Assembly: GCF_000002875.2 (NCBI RefSeq) | Contig: NC_009418.2 | Span: 252,829-316,828, forward strand | DNA length: 64,000 nt | From: Leishmania infantum JPCM5 | Lineage: Eukaryota; Euglenozoa; Kinetoplastea; Trypanosomatida; Trypanosomatidae | Reading direction: 5' to 3' | Part shown: piece by piece, positions 22,564 to 33,786 of the stretch | How the letters are laid out: each line of letters begins with the position of its first letter | Position numbering within the stretch: position 1 is the stretch's first letter | The notes under the pieces: model-generated | Databases searched by the model: none | What the model was told of the DNA's origin: nothing | Seen by the model: only the letters and a program-made list of their open reading frames with translations | Position numbers and translations under genes: made by a program

Positions 22564-23199
22564 CATGCGCTCTAGGCCATGCGTTCATCTTTGCTGTCCT
22601 CCTTCCCTATGTGAAGAGCCAGTGTGCTGGCGCATCGCGTCAGCTGGCTCCGCACAGGGGGAGGGGAAGGGGAGCCGGGCGGTATCGCCTCGGAAAAGGC
22701 CCTTCGTGATAATAGCGCAGCTCTCTTCCAAGTCCAAACTATTCTTCACATGGCTTTCCATCCACCCATACTCTCTCATCCTCTTCTCCAGCCCGGCTAG
22801 TCTCTCAGTATCACGAATGCGGAGCTAAACGAGAAACGATGGAAGAGGCGGAGGTGGAATGTCCGTCACCACTCGCGCGCGATGCCTTGTCGTTTTGTTG
22901 TTCTCCCCCCCACCCACCCACCCACCTACACACCCACCCCGGTGTAACGTGGAGGGGGAGCAATGGTGGGTCGGGGACGCAGGACAGGGCAGGATATACG
23001 CATGACGTCTGCTGCCTCCGCTGCGACCTACTCTGTGCTTGTATGTGTGGCTTTTGTGCGCATAGATGTTGGACGTGCCGCCTGGCCTCTCTCTTCACGT
23101 AGCCCCATTTTTTTCTTTCGTTTTGCTTTTTCTTGGTGCCTGTTTTCTTTCTCACCATTGCATAAGAAGCTCCTGATGATGACGGGTGGGGGGACACAT

Positions 23200-23710
23200 C
23201 TCAGTGCGTGGTATGACAGGGCCCAGTACCCACTCTCTCTTTGGGGGTGCCAAAACAGCCCTTCCCATCCTTGCCGAACGCCAAGCCACTTCTGGTGCTG
23301 ACAGGGTCAAGCACCCACGAGGTAGGGGAGCTTTAGAGCGATGCATCGCTACTGATGCCGGCGGTCAGGCCCCGGATGACGGTGTTGCGTCGGTGCGACC
23401 TGAAACAATAAACACGCTTGCGCCATCCATGTGAAAGGCAGGGTGTCGGCGTGACTCGGACGCATCGCACCCGGCCCTCACACTGCCCATTGGTGGAGGG
23501 AAGGAGGGGAGCCTGAGGCACCGCGAGTCGAGGCTCGGCAGAGTTTGAGACAGAGGCCGCGCTCTCAGACGGCTGAGCCGGCGCACTGCTGTAGCGTATG
23601 TGTTTACCGCTGCTTTGCACCACACGAGGTGGTGGGCCTATGGCAGGCCGGGGAGGGGAGGGGAGTCGAATCGACCTCGTGTTGTATGGCAGAGAGCGGA
23701 GGCGCTAGAA
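23200..23710 (+). mobile_element. Possible SIDER-type short retroposon relic
   Basis: About 500 bases that differ from their pyrimidine-rich surroundings, including stretches such as gcgccatccatgtgaaaggc and ggtgtcggcgtgactcggac. These remind me of the degenerate SIDER retroposons of Leishmania 3' UTRs, which can influence mRNA stability. I see no poly(A) tail, target duplication or sure 79-bp signature, so this is a suggestion from memory. Confidence 0.3.
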
Positions 23711-24451
23711 AACAAAAGGTTGCATAACAAACGCATAATCTTGCATGTGTGTGTGGGGGGTGGGATGCGCCGATGTTCGCCTCTCCTCTCCTCTTCTTTC
23801 TCACAGCCAACCTTTTGTGTTTTCTCCCATGCCCAAGTACGTGTTTGTGTTTGTGCGCGCCGGTCTGTAGCACAGCCTCAGCTACCACAAGTCTAAAAGT
23901 GCTCACTGCTTCTCCCTTCTTTCCACACTCTCGCCGTTGCGCGCTGGCTGGCGGAGTCTGGGTACTCCTGTGGGAGTCGACAGGGGAGGGTAGACGACTT
24001 TTCGGGCAAAAAACGGAAATCTGCGACAGCTGCGTCCTCACCCGTAATCGGGCCCCTCCTCCCTCTCTTCCTAACGCGCATAGCTCCGCACCGGAGATGT
24101 ACGCCATGAGGGCTCCTCCTGGTGTTGCTTCTGCTCTTGCCGCCGGCGACACCGCTCCTGAGGCCCAATTCGCCACCTTGCACAAGTACGTGTGTTCTCC
24201 ATCTGCCTTTACTCTCTTGCTCTTCTTCCTCCTTGTGGGCTATCCTTCCTCTCGGCGGTGCGAAAGAGAACGCGCTGCCGACGTGAGCACAACACGCACA
24301 TTGAAGCGCTGTGTGACTGGCGAAAGTCTGTTCTTTTTCTCTCTCCCACTCCCTTTCCCGTCTTTCTCAAACGCGCGCGCACATCTGCCGAGTGTCGCAA
24401 CCGTCAGCATCACTGCCGTCGTTGAAGCGATCTCTTTGATTTCGTTTAGTT

Positions 24452-24497
24452 TGCTGTTTTACTTTTATTTTTCCGCGTTTCTGCGCTCCATTCCAAG
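24452..24497 (+). promoter_or_regulatory. Candidate spliced-leader acceptor for RPN11
   Basis: A T/C tract (about 24452-24493) is followed by AG at 24496-24497, giving a 5' UTR of about 158 bases before the ATG at 24656. A C-run at 24522-24530 with later AGs offers alternative sites. Confidence 0.4.
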
Positions 24498-24655
24498 TGC
24501 GCTGCCGTGCAGGATTGTATCCCCCCCCCTCCTCCACGAAGCGTGCCTCTGCTCGCCCACCCATCCCAAGCTGTCCCTCGACTCCTTGCGAGTTTGTAAA
24601 CGCACACTCTCGTCGCACAAGCGCACATACATACACACAGGGGTGCAGGTACAAG

Positions 24656-25585
24656 ATGGACCCCTCGGCCTTCGGAATGATGGCTGGCCGCGGCATGGGC
24701 CGCCAGACTGAGGTGCGCGATGCCCGCGACACTGCGGAGACGATTCAGATTTCGTCCATCGCACTGCTGAAGATGCTCATTCACGGTCGCGCCGGCGTGC
24801 CGCTGGAGGTGATGGGCCTCATGATTGGCGAGGAGATCGACGACTACACAATTCGTGTGGCGGATGTCTTCTCGATGCCGCAGACCGCCACGGGTCAGTC
24901 CGTCGAGGCGGTCGACCCGGAGTACCAGGTGCACATGCTGGACAAGCTGAAACTGGTCGGTCGTCACGAGAACGTCGTGGGGTGGTACCACAGCCATCCC
25001 GGATTCGGCTGCTGGCTGTCCTCGGAGGATGTGATGACAGCCGCCGGCTACGAGAATCTGACCCCGCGCAGCGTGTCGGTCGTGGTGGACCCCATCCAGT
25101 CTGTGCGCGGCAAGGTGGTGATTGACGCCTTCCGCACTATCCCCCAGGAAATTATGGCTATGCGGGCGATGGGTGAGTACGTGGAACCGCGTCAGGTGAC
25201 GTCGAACATCGGATTTCTGTCCAAGCCGTCGGCTGTGGCCCTCTCCCACAATCTCAACCGCCAGTACTACAACCTACCCGTCACCTTCCGTAAGAAGAAT
25301 CACGAGTTGCGGCTGCTGCTGAACGTGTACCGCAAGGGCTGGCAGGAGGGCTTCAAGTTGGAGAAGGCGAAGGTGTACCAGCGGGAGACCCGCACGAGCA
25401 TTCGCGAGCTCATCTCCCTCTCAAAGCAGGCGGAGAAGTACATAACGCAAGGACGCGACGAGGACGATCTCGGCAACGTCGGTCAGATCAACGCCATGTC
25501 TCACCTGCAGATGGAGGCGGAAAACGTCATCCACCGCAATCTTAACCAATCCATCGGCGCCATGATCAACGCAGTGGTGTTCTGA
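24656..25585 (+). CDS. RPN11: 26S proteasome lid deubiquitinase RPN11 (PSMD14/POH1), 309 aa
   Basis: A JAMM/MPN+ zinc metalloprotease of the 19S regulatory particle. The family removes ubiquitin chains en bloc from substrates as they are translocated into the proteasome, working beside RPN8. The N-terminus MDPSAFGMMAGRGMG and the 309-aa length fit the family (about 310 aa). The active site is complete: HSHPGFGCWLSSED gives zinc ligands H112, H114 and D125 with S122, and E51 in PLEVMGLMIG is the expected catalytic glutamate. I chose the ATG at 24656 because the open frame upstream contains no other ATG and reads as 5' UTR. The C-terminal helical half ends SIGAMINAVVF. Intact and expected to be essential. 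Confidence 0.97.
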   Translation: MDPSAFGMMAGRGMGRQTEVRDARDTAETIQISSIALLKMLIHGRAGVPLEVMGLMIGEEIDDYTIRVADVFSMPQTATGQSVEAVDPEYQVHMLDKLKLVGRHENVVGWYHSHPGFGCWLSSEDVMTAAGYENLTPRSVSVVVDPIQSVRGKVVIDAFRTIPQEIMAMRAMGEYVEPRQVTSNIGFLSKPSAVALSHNLNRQYYNLPVTFRKKNHELRLLLNVYRKGWQEGFKLEKAKVYQRETRTSIRELISLSKQAEKYITQGRDEDDLGNVGQINAMSHLQMEAENVIHRNLNQSIGAMINAVVF

Positions 25586-28137
25586 TATTTCATTTTCCCT
25601 CTTCTCTTCACCTTCTCTTGGACTTCTTTCTTTCCTGTTGCTGTCGTTGCGTCCTTGCGCGACGGGCTGCAATGATTGTCTGTGTGTATGTGTGTCTGTG
25701 CATACCTGGTACCTTGTGGAGCCAAGTATATCTCTGTGAGTGTGAGTGTGCGTATAGGGCGACGTCTACTGCCGATGTGTGTGAGAGCATGCGGTCCGCT
25801 TTTTTCTTGTCTGTGTGCGAAATGCAAAGGAGAAAAATTATATGCATATATAGACTTGAGCTTGTCATGAGGTCACCAATGACCCTCAACATACGTGACA
25901 GCGAGTGCGACCATAATGGAAGAAAAGAACACCAGCATCTCTCAAGACCTGCTATTTCTTCCTTTTCTTTCAGTGCTCGTCTCGTTTCCTGGCTTGCCGC
26001 GAAGTGCTCAGAAAGGGGACGTCGCAGAAATGATTTCGAAGCCGCGCGCGGGGCCGAGAACACAGAGCAGCCGCAGTCATGGAAAAAACAGCATCTGCTT
26101 TCTCCCTCGCCTCCACCGAAACACCCCTATCCTCCCCATCTTTCTCTACCACTCCCTTCTGCCCCTCTATCTCTGCCTTTCTCTCACCAGCAAGCATTCA
26201 CTATTTTTTTGTTCTCCGTCGCACGATCTCTTCCCTTCACTCTCCCGCACTTCCATTCTGATGGCGAACGAACGAAAAGGCCCTTCAGCAGCCTCTTCCC
26301 TTCCCAGTGTTCGTCTTTCCCCCTCCCCAACGTACTCTCTCGCACCTCTCCTCCTCCTTTCTCCTCTTTGCCTCTTCCTGTCGCTGGCGACATCGCCACT
26401 GTTTCACTGTGCAGCTCCCCATCTACCCCCTCCCCCTTCCTTGGGTGAGGCCCCTCTTCTCCCCTTTCCTTTGTGGTGGTTTTCTCTCACACATTCATTG
26501 GCGGAAAGGAAACGCCTCAGCCTATCATAAGCCCAGTCTGTCTGTCTCTCCTCCCCCTTCGTGGCTTCTTATTCCCTCGCCGCTTGCTTCGTGTGTGTGT
26601 GTGTGTGTTGTCTTGTGATTATTCTGCCCTCTTCCTATCACCGCTCTCTCGCTGCTGTGTTATACACCTTTAGTAGCATCCCCCTCTGCGCATCTCGCGC
26701 TTTCAATGTGAGCGTGTGCGCGGCAAGGCCGACATGCTTTGTCTTTCTTGAAGGGAGGTGTGGGGGAGGGGGGTGTTGTTGCCCTCTTTTCGTTTGTAGT
26801 TTCCAAGCCATGTTCAGCCACGGCGAAGGGAACCAAACGCAGGAAATGAGGCCGTTCTCGCTGAGTAGGTGTGCGTGCGCGCCTGATTATCCTTTTGTTG
26901 TTGCTGCTGCACATTTTCTGTGCATGATTCACTGTTGTATTTTGTTGACACTTGAGTCGTAATTACTTCACACATTTTTTTTTGCCCCCCCTCCCCTTTG
27001 CTTCCCCTCATTCGCCCTCTATCGCGTCGCTGTCCGTGCATGTTACCCTTCTGTGTGTGTGTGTGTGTATCATCTCTTTTCTATCGGTCTTCCCCACCCG
27101 AGGTCACGGTAAGAAACCAGCAGGAGATGCTGGCCACGCTGCTTCAAGTAGCGATGTTCGTGAGCGCTCCTTACTCAGCGTACCTCGTACTGCTACCCGT
27201 CGCTAAACAACGCAGCAGAGCCCCGCTGCGTCGGTGCGTATATTTTTTTCTCGTGGTGGCTGCGCTGTTCTCTTATCAGCTCGTCTTGGTCATCTGCTTT
27301 TGCTCTCATCTTTTTTTTTTAGTGTTGTTGGTGGCCCGAGCGGTGACTTTCCCGACAGTCGTGACGAAGGGAAATTCTGGTGAACAAGCAGAGCTGAAAC
27401 GGCCTTGAAAGGGGCTCAGCAATGAACATCCGTTACTACCTGTGCTCACCTTCAGCTCTCTCACACACTCATTCCGTCCCCTCGGATAGCCGCATGGCTT
27501 GTTTTCCTTTCCACGTTAATCTTTGTTGTCTATGGAGCCGCCTGCCGCGCCCGCATTCGCCTCGAGTTGCAGGTGAGGGCCTTTCCCTACCACTTCGTGT
27601 GTAGAGCTGCCACGCCACAAGCCAGAACAAGTTGCCAAGCGTCCAGAGGTGCTCCGCGGGCATTCAAGGGTGTGTGCACAGCTGTTCTCCGATGACCAGG
27701 TGAAACCCCCAACACAGTTTTTTTTCTCCCCCCTCCTGGGTGCATGTTGGGGGATATGTGTGTATGCCTACCCTCTCGAACCCCTCTTTAACTCTTTTCT
27801 TCCCCCTTCCTCATTTCCGCTGAGAAGCCTCCGGCGAAAATTCGCTCTCACTGCTTCCCTCCCCCTCCTCCCCCGAGTCTGCGCCACCGGACCACCAACT
27901 CAGCGACACACACTCCCCCACCCCTTGGTCCCCTCAACGCCCTTCTTTCCTTTGCCTTTTCGTGCGTCGGTGCCTCTCCCCCTCTCGTGTCCTCATTGTT
28001 CCCACTAGAGGCGCAAGCGTTTTCTGTTTTCCTGCTTTCGCCGTCCATTGAAGCCCGTCTGCGGCTTTTTCTGCCCGCTTAGACGCGGCGCATTTCAGCT
28101 CCACGCACTCGCCGTCAGGGCAGCGCATGGTCCGCCA
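25586..28137. other. Long intergenic spacer
   Basis: 2.55 kb of mostly T/C-rich sequence with GT-rich patches (25678-25700, 26589-26607, 27051-27069) and a T/C tract near 27717-27740. The only ORF worth noting is the small hydrophobic one at 27127-27408. The strongest C/T tract before the next gene is at about 27795-27870. Confidence 0.6.
27127..27408 (+). CDS. Possible small membrane protein, 93 aa (doubtful)
   Basis: An ATG-initiated ORF encoding two hydrophobic stretches, about residues 1-23 (MLATLLQVAMFVSAPYSAYL and on) and about 35-67, separated by a basic loop (KQRSRAPLRR), with a polar tail ending QAELKRP. This would suit a two- or three-span membrane protein on the coding strand of the polycistron. 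However, T-rich spacer readily gives Phe/Leu/Val-rich chance ORFs, and I recognise no family. It could equally be UTR. Confidence 0.25.
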   Translation: MLATLLQVAMFVSAPYSAYLVLLPVAKQRSRAPLRRCVYFFLVVAALFSYQLVLVICFCSHLFFLVLLVARAVTFPTVVTKGNSGEQAELKRP

Positions 28138-31100
28138 ATGCCGCCTCCGCTTCGCAAGCCGTCACTTGGGCCGCAGGGCCAGCGCACATTGCAACGCAGC
28201 AGCAGGCCGGCGCCCCCCTCCTCCCGGTCACGCTCGCCCTCAACGTCGTCCAATAACTCTGACGATGATTTTGTGTACGTTCTCGGTCACGTCAAGAGCA
28301 CCGAGGAGGCAGTTGAATGCATCCGTGCGGTGCAGCAGCCAAAGGAGAAGCACCAAGGACGGTTCTTGGGCGGCCTCGGGGGCTCTGCGAAGAGTCTTAC
28401 AGAGCTCGTCACAACCTCGGAAAACAGATACCCTGCATCTCGAAAGATGAAGGGAGAACTGCCGGCGACGATGGAAGAGTTCTACGAGTCTCCGCGCTAC
28501 ACCGTCTCCCTCACTGCTGCCCGGGAAGCCCTCTTCTCTGACGCGCTCTCTGGCTTTCACTCCTACGTAGCACGTGAAGAGGAGCAGTGTGACCAGCTGT
28601 GCACCTACGCTACTCAAGGCGGCGCTGTTCGCACCAGCGCCATCCCGTCCCCCTCGCCTGCCATGACGCAGGAGTGGAACACGACACTTGCCGCCTCCTC
28701 AGCATTGCCCGCCAAACCCGCATCCATGGCTGTGAAAGTGACAGGTGTAGTTGAAGAGGGCCACGCGCAGGTCGCGACTCCCGCTTCTGCTCTGCCACCA
28801 AACAAAAGACCCGAACGCACTGGCGCTCCATCCACCGCGGCAGACCCAAGCATTCCCTCGCCGTCCGCCGTGCCAGGTCCCGCTCACACGTCTCTACGGG
28901 CCAAGGCTGCTTTCCCGCCGGGTACCGTCGCAGCGGAGGCTGTCACCGCGGCAGTGGCAGAAGGAATGGGATCCGGCTCGCCGCGCGTTCCCGCCTCCTA
29001 CATGTTTCTTATGCGCAGTCGTGACTCAGAGGCGATGAGCCCGGGCTCTTCGCCGGCGCCTGCCGCGACGCCGCACAGCGTCGCCCTTGAGAGCCCGGAG
29101 TTTCCATCTTCAAGGGACTCGCGTGCGAGCGGCAGGACAACAACAGCTTCCGGACAGGCTCCAGGCCCCACCACAAATTTTCATGTTGACGCCGCTGCCC
29201 CTGCTGCTGCGGTGGGTAAAGGGGCGAAACAGCTTCCCGCGCCTCTCACCCCGGCCCAAGAGACCGAGCGAGCGGCGAAACTTGAGGCGATGTGGCCGTA
29301 CGCGCTCCTGCAGAAGGCGATCCACCATCACGAAAGTGTGCCGGTTGTGTTTCGCTACCGCTACTCCCCAGATTTCGAAGAGACGATCGACGAGAACAAG
29401 AAGCGGCAGCAGCAGCTCGATCGCGCGCTGCGCAAACATCACTGGCTCGCCGGCTCCAGAGGTCTCACACACGCGGAACGGCAAGAAATATCGCGCCGCT
29501 TTGCGGACCCGAACGCGCTGGCCCACGAGTGGCTGTACGTTTGGGAGCAGTTTGAGCGTGACATCCCCCGCGAGACCCTCTTGGTCGAAGACACACCCTA
29601 CCACGACGCCAGCGATGCCTTGGCGGCCATCTTGAGCTACGTCGAGTACGGCTACGACAGAAGCCAGCAGCATGTGAAGAAGAAGTTGGCCGCCGCATTG
29701 GCAGATGAAAAAAACGGCGATGCTGCCACTACACCCGCGGCGACTGCGGCGGCATCATTAGGCGCTGGCAACTCCAGCTCCAGTCCGGCGTCGAGGAGAG
29801 AGACGACCTTGTTGGAGCATTTTTTCTCCGCAAGCACGGCAGCCCTCAAGGGTGCGGTTGTCAAGATGCGGGCGAGCCTGCCGGACTTTGTGGGGGATCC
29901 TCTCCTCTCCGTCTCCGGCTACAACCCTGCGCTCTATCACGCCTCCCTTCTCTTCCCCACCGATCCCAAGGCGCGAAGTGAGAAGATCTTCTCTGCAGTG
30001 CGAGAGGTGGTGCTGGCCTCCCAACAGTCCTTTATGGGGTTCCCGTACCAGCTGTTGTGCGAGCAGGTGGGGACGGAGCGGCTGGGGCTGGCACTGGAAG
30101 CACTGGAGAGGGACCAGGCGGAGGTGGACGACCTGGATGAGGAGGCGGAGGCAGAGAAGACAGCGCAGGTGACTCCGGTAGACGCAACGCACGAAGAAGG
30201 GAAGGTGACGGCTTCTGGCAGTGGTGCATCGGCCTCTATCCCAATCGAAAAAACAGCAGAGGCGGAGCCCGCTGTGAAAGAGATCACCACCTCAATGCAC
30301 TCATCTCTGCACGGCTCACGTGTGCTGCGCATCTACCATAGTTTTCCCTCCCCGACAAGTGTGACGAACAGGAGTGGAAGCGACCATCGCCACCGGCGGC
30401 ACACCGTCCACGTTGTTGACGAGTGGAACGTGTCATCCTCCTCAAGCCGCTCCTCAGACGCGGTCCCCTCTTCACTTTCGCTGAACATCTCGCCGGCAAC
30501 GACAGCACCACCGCCTCCGTCAGAGGCCTCGGAGGAGAAAGAGCAGCCGGTGCGGAAAGTAGGCAAGCAGTCAGCGGCAGTACTGGACGTCCTTCCGGCG
30601 CACTGCTTGTCAGAGGAGGCACGGCGACGCAAGGAGACCGTGGCGCGTCTCCGCCGAGAGCGGCGTCGTCGCAGGCGCAAACAGCTGCCTCTGTTGGTTG
30701 GCGAGCCGCGTTCGCACGAATTCGCTGCCTTTCTGGACATTGTGCGTAGCCGCGTCATTGCCAAGCAGGTGAGGGAAGAGAGGAAAGAGATGGAGCAGCG
30801 GCGACGTGAGCGGGTGCAGCAGGTTGTGAAGCGGCAGTGCGAGCAGTGGGGTAGTGCACCAGCGTCTCGGCAGGGATCGCGCCCAAGCTCTCGTCCAGTT
30901 CCCTCTGCCTCCCTCGATATGATGAAGCAAACGGAGGAAGATCCTTTAGCGCCGACCGCGCAGCCCGCAGACACCGCCATGGCACCCCGCAAGCTATTTC
31001 ACGAAGATGTCGAGGGCTCCGCCTATCTGATTCCCACCCGTTCCGCCTCTGCCACAATTGAGCCCCCTTCGCGCTCTCCTCGCTCGCTACTCTCCAGTAC

Positions 31101-31446
31101 TTCGATGCGAGAGGTATCGGTGTCGCCCGAGATGCGCGGGATGCGCATTCGCCTCTTCTTTGACGACAAGCGCAACGTGCCTGTCGTCGTGGTGAACAAG
31201 CTGTTCCGGCTGTTCACAATGCCGGGGCTGCGCGGCTTCACATCCTCCGACGACGACACCACAGAGGCGTTGAACGAAGAAACAGCAGCGAAGGCAGCCA
31301 CGGCCCACCCAAGCGCTCCTGCGCGCAAGTCTGGTGCTGGACGCGCAGGCAGCTTGGAGAAGAGCGTGCTCCTCCTCATTCAAGTTCAGTTTTCGCTCTT
31401 TTTGCAGGAAGATGCGGAAGTCAGGTGGAAATGGTGGAAGCTGTAG
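28138..31446 (+). CDS. Hypothetical protein with charged helical regions (1102 aa)
   Basis: The open frame extends upstream to 28048 but only with a TTG, so the first in-frame ATG at 28138 (MPPPLRKPSLG) is chosen. Residues 1-380 are mostly Ser/Pro/Ala-rich, with a more ordered part at about 40-160. Residues about 388-520 look folded, with VVFRYRYSPDFEETIDENKK and EWLYVWEQFERDIPRETLL, followed at about 575-670 by a second ordered block (DPLLSVSGYNPALYHASLLF). Residues about 825-905 form a very basic helix (RLRRERRRRRRKQLPLL) suited to binding nucleic acid, acidic protein or microtubules. I do not recognise the family. It lies between RPN11 and the ABC transporter on the same strand. An out-of-frame ATG at 28127 lies just before the start and might act as a short upstream ORF. 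Confidence 0.8.
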   Translation: MPPPLRKPSLGPQGQRTLQRSSRPAPPSSRSRSPSTSSNNSDDDFVYVLGHVKSTEEAVECIRAVQQPKEKHQGRFLGGLGGSAKSLTELVTTSENRYPASRKMKGELPATMEEFYESPRYTVSLTAAREALFSDALSGFHSYVAREEEQCDQLCTYATQGGAVRTSAIPSPSPAMTQEWNTTLAASSALPAKPASMAVKVTGVVEEGHAQVATPASALPPNKRPERTGAPSTAADPSIPSPSAVPGPAHTSLRAKAAFPPGTVAAEAVTAAVAEGMGSGSPRVPASYMFLMRSRDSEAMSPGSSPAPAATPHSVALESPEFPSSRDSRASGRTTTASGQAPGPTTNFHVDAAAPAAAVGKGAKQLPAPLTPAQETERAAKLEAMWPYALLQKAIHHHESVPVVFRYRYSPDFEETIDENKKRQQQLDRALRKHHWLAGSRGLTHAERQEISRRFADPNALAHEWLYVWEQFERDIPRETLLVEDTPYHDASDALAAILSYVEYGYDRSQQHVKKKLAAALADEKNGDAATTPAATAAASLGAGNSSSSPASRRETTLLEHFFSASTAALKGAVVKMRASLPDFVGDPLLSVSGYNPALYHASLLFPTDPKARSEKIFSAVREVVLASQQSFMGFPYQLLCEQVGTERLGLALEALERDQAEVDDLDEEAEAEKTAQVTPVDATHEEGKVTASGSGASASIPIEKTAEAEPAVKEITTSMHSSLHGSRVLRIYHSFPSPTSVTNRSGSDHRHRRHTVHVVDEWNVSSSSSRSSDAVPSSLSLNISPATTAPPPPSEASEEKEQPVRKVGKQSAAVLDVLPAHCLSEEARRRKETVARLRRERRRRRRKQLPLLVGEPRSHEFAAFLDIVRSRVIAKQVREERKEMEQRRRERVQQVVKRQCEQWGSAPASRQGSRPSSRPVPSASLDMMKQTEEDPLAPTAQPADTAMAPRKLFHEDVEGSAYLIPTRSASATIEPPSRSPRSLLSSTSMREVSVSPEMRGMRIRLFFDDKRNVPVVVVNKLFRLFTMPGLRGFTSSDDDTTEALNEETAAKAATAHPSAPARKSGAGRAGSLEKSVLLLIQVQFSLFLQEDAEVRWKWWKL

Positions 31447-33786
31447 GGAAGGGGCGCGGCGGTGGGACCTGAGCCCCCGTTCTCCCTCACTCATGCCTGG
31501 CTCGCAAAAGGGTTGTCGCCCATGTGTCCTCGTCTCCACACACACCCAGCTCCTGAGGACCTTTTGTACGGGTATGTGTGTTCATGCACACAGCTATCGA
31601 CCTTGCAGAGGCGCTTGCTACCCCGGCCTGTCTTCTTCCCCCTCCCAGACCCCTCCGCCGCGTCATTCGCATCACGTTTATGGAGGGAAAATACCCTTTC
31701 GAATTCTCCGGCACTGAAGTGTCAGCCGTGAGTCTTGGTGTGTTGGGGCGCGCGGAGCTTCGGATGTGCCTTGTGTTTGCCGGTGTGCACCACGTCACCT
31801 GGATGCGTACGCCTGTGCTTGAACTTTCGATTCCCTCTCCTCCCACACCCCCTCTCGCCAAGGAAGGTGGCATTTTTGTGGGCCACCGGATGCGTTTTGT
31901 GCTCGTGCCTGCTTTGTTCTCATTTCAACCACGTGGGGGAGTTTCCGTGGGCGCAGAATATACAAACCGGATCGGCCTTAGGGAAAGTGGTGTCCTGGAG
32001 ATACTCTCATGGGCACTGGCCCACGCACGCACCACCGACGCGCATATGCGCCCGAGCTTGGCCACGCAGACGGCGATGATGGTAAGGATTTCTGCGCCTG
32101 TCCATCGAGCACTTCCTCCGTTTCTTTCTCGATACATACCGCTGCACTCTTCTTTAAAGGGGAATACGCGAGCGTACGTTTTGTGTGCCCAAGCCTGCCG
32201 CCCGCCTCCTCACCTTCACTTGCCCTCCCCCATCCCCCAAACTTTATTACGCTGATGTCCTCTCACGAGCCATCCCTCGACACCACACGCGCGCACACTG
32301 GCATGTATGTGTCTTTTTTTGCGGTCCTCACATTCGCCTGCTCGGTATCAACGAGCCGAAATACCGCATCCACACGGAGAGCGTAGTGAAGTACCTCACA
32401 GCTCGCCCACAGGCCTGCCTCAGCACTAAATCCGAGGCGCACAAAGCGGGCCAAAGCACACTTGGGTTTCTCTACGATTATCGATCGCCCCCCCCCCTTT
32501 CCCTTTCCACTACTCTCAGGTGTAGCCCCTTCTTTTCCTGCTTGTTTTCTTTTGTTGGGTGTCTGTTTATTATCTCTTTCAGGGTGGAGGCAGGCAAGGA
32601 CCTACCGGTTGCGTGTGGCGGCAGCGTGGAGTTGCGTGGGTGTGGTCCCACTCGCTAGCGAGGCCAGCGCGTGCATTTCTGTGTGTGTGTGTGTGTGCAA
32701 GCGAGACCGTCAAAAACAATACGAAAGGGAAAGGTGTTGCGTGCAGCGCGGTTTCTTGTTCTTTTTCTTGTGCTCTCAGTCTCGACATATATATATATAT
32801 GTTCCACCAGGACAAGGTGAAGACGCGAAAAAGTTCCTTGACAAAAGACGAAGTGGAGAAGGCGGCGAAGTTTGCCTCCTGTGTTAAAGCCGGACAGACT
32901 CTGACAAGCACAAAGAAAGGGGGCTTCTCATTAGATCCTTTGCTCCGGTGCTGTCTTGGCGTTCGTGCAGGTGTCTCTTGTCTTTCGAAGCGCATGCTTC
33001 AGCAACACCGATCGCTGTCCGTTTTGTTCCTTTCTTATTTTTTTGTCAATCATCTCGTTGCCGTACTGCTGCCCTCTCCCTCTCTCCTCTGTGGACTTGT
33101 GTGTGAGTATTGTGTTTTTTTTTGTTGTGTATTTGGTATTGTACTGTGTGTGTGTGTATGTGTGTGCTAGATAGTGTATAACTGTTCTTCCTGGCGTGCC
33201 AACGCATTACTGCTCTGCCGGCGCTTGCCATACACGAAAGAGCCTCCCTTACACACACATACACACACACCTTTGTTTCTTGTCGTCGTACAACTGGCAG
33301 GTGCTGAGGCTCATCGCAAGCGGAAGAAATCAAAAAGAAGAGAAGCACCTAGGCGAGGGAGTGCGATTTGGTGTGGCCCGTTCTCTGCGAGCTTTTTCTT
33401 GTTAGCTCTTTTGTACCCGTTTTCGCTCGTTCTCTCTCTCTCTGCGTGTGTATGTGTGTGTGTGTGTGTGTGTGTGTCTTTATCACGTTGTTTTCTGTCT
33501 TTTTTGGCCTTTCTGTCCACTTTCCTTTTCACCTGTTCTTTTTTCTTTTGGGGGGTAGGGGGGCCGTCACTCCTCCCCTCCTGGGCGCTCTCCTTTCTCT
33601 CTCTCCCTTGCCGTTTGGTCGTGCTGGCAACCTCACTGTGAGGGAGTTCCCGTGACAACTCAGAGTAGGTAACAAGGTGCGCTTCGCTCTCCTCAGGCTC
33701 TGCCTCTGACACGCATCTACCACTCCGCATTCCCGTGTGTGTGTGCTTCACCACAGAAAAACACAAAGGAGCGGAGGAGTGGCAGA
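31447..33786. other. Intergenic spacer
   Basis: 2.3 kb of UTR-like sequence with GT-rich and T-rich runs, including a GT repeat at about 33449-33477 and a short TA run near 32788. ORFs here are composition artefacts. It ends in the polypyrimidine tract that probably serves the ABC transporter mRNA. Confidence 0.65.
33489..33558 (+). promoter_or_regulatory. Candidate spliced-leader acceptor for the ABC transporter
   Basis: About 60 bases of T/C-rich sequence (33489-33549), then a G-run and AG at 33557-33558, about 228 bases before the ATG at 33787. A (GT)n run lies just upstream. Site choice is inferred. Confidence 0.45.

Larger units (their letters stand above)
22564..24655. other. Intergenic spacer with possible SIDER-like element
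   Basis: 2.1 kb between the LRR gene and RPN11. The first part is C/T-rich. From about 23200 to 23710 the composition changes to a GC-balanced block described separately. From about 23750 on it is again pyrimidine-rich, leading into the RPN11 splice acceptor. No protein-like ORF is supported. Confidence 0.6.

Noticed and set aside
24497..24655. 53-residue N-terminal extension of RPN11
   Set aside because: It would start at GTG, contains no ATG, is not family-like, and follows a good splice acceptor; family alignment starts at MDPSAFG.
28048..28137. 30-residue extension of the 1102-aa protein
   Set aside because: It would need a TTG start; the first ATG in frame is 28138.
33739..33786. 16-residue extension of the ABC transporter
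   Set aside because: It would need a GTG start; the ATG at 33787 is the first in frame.
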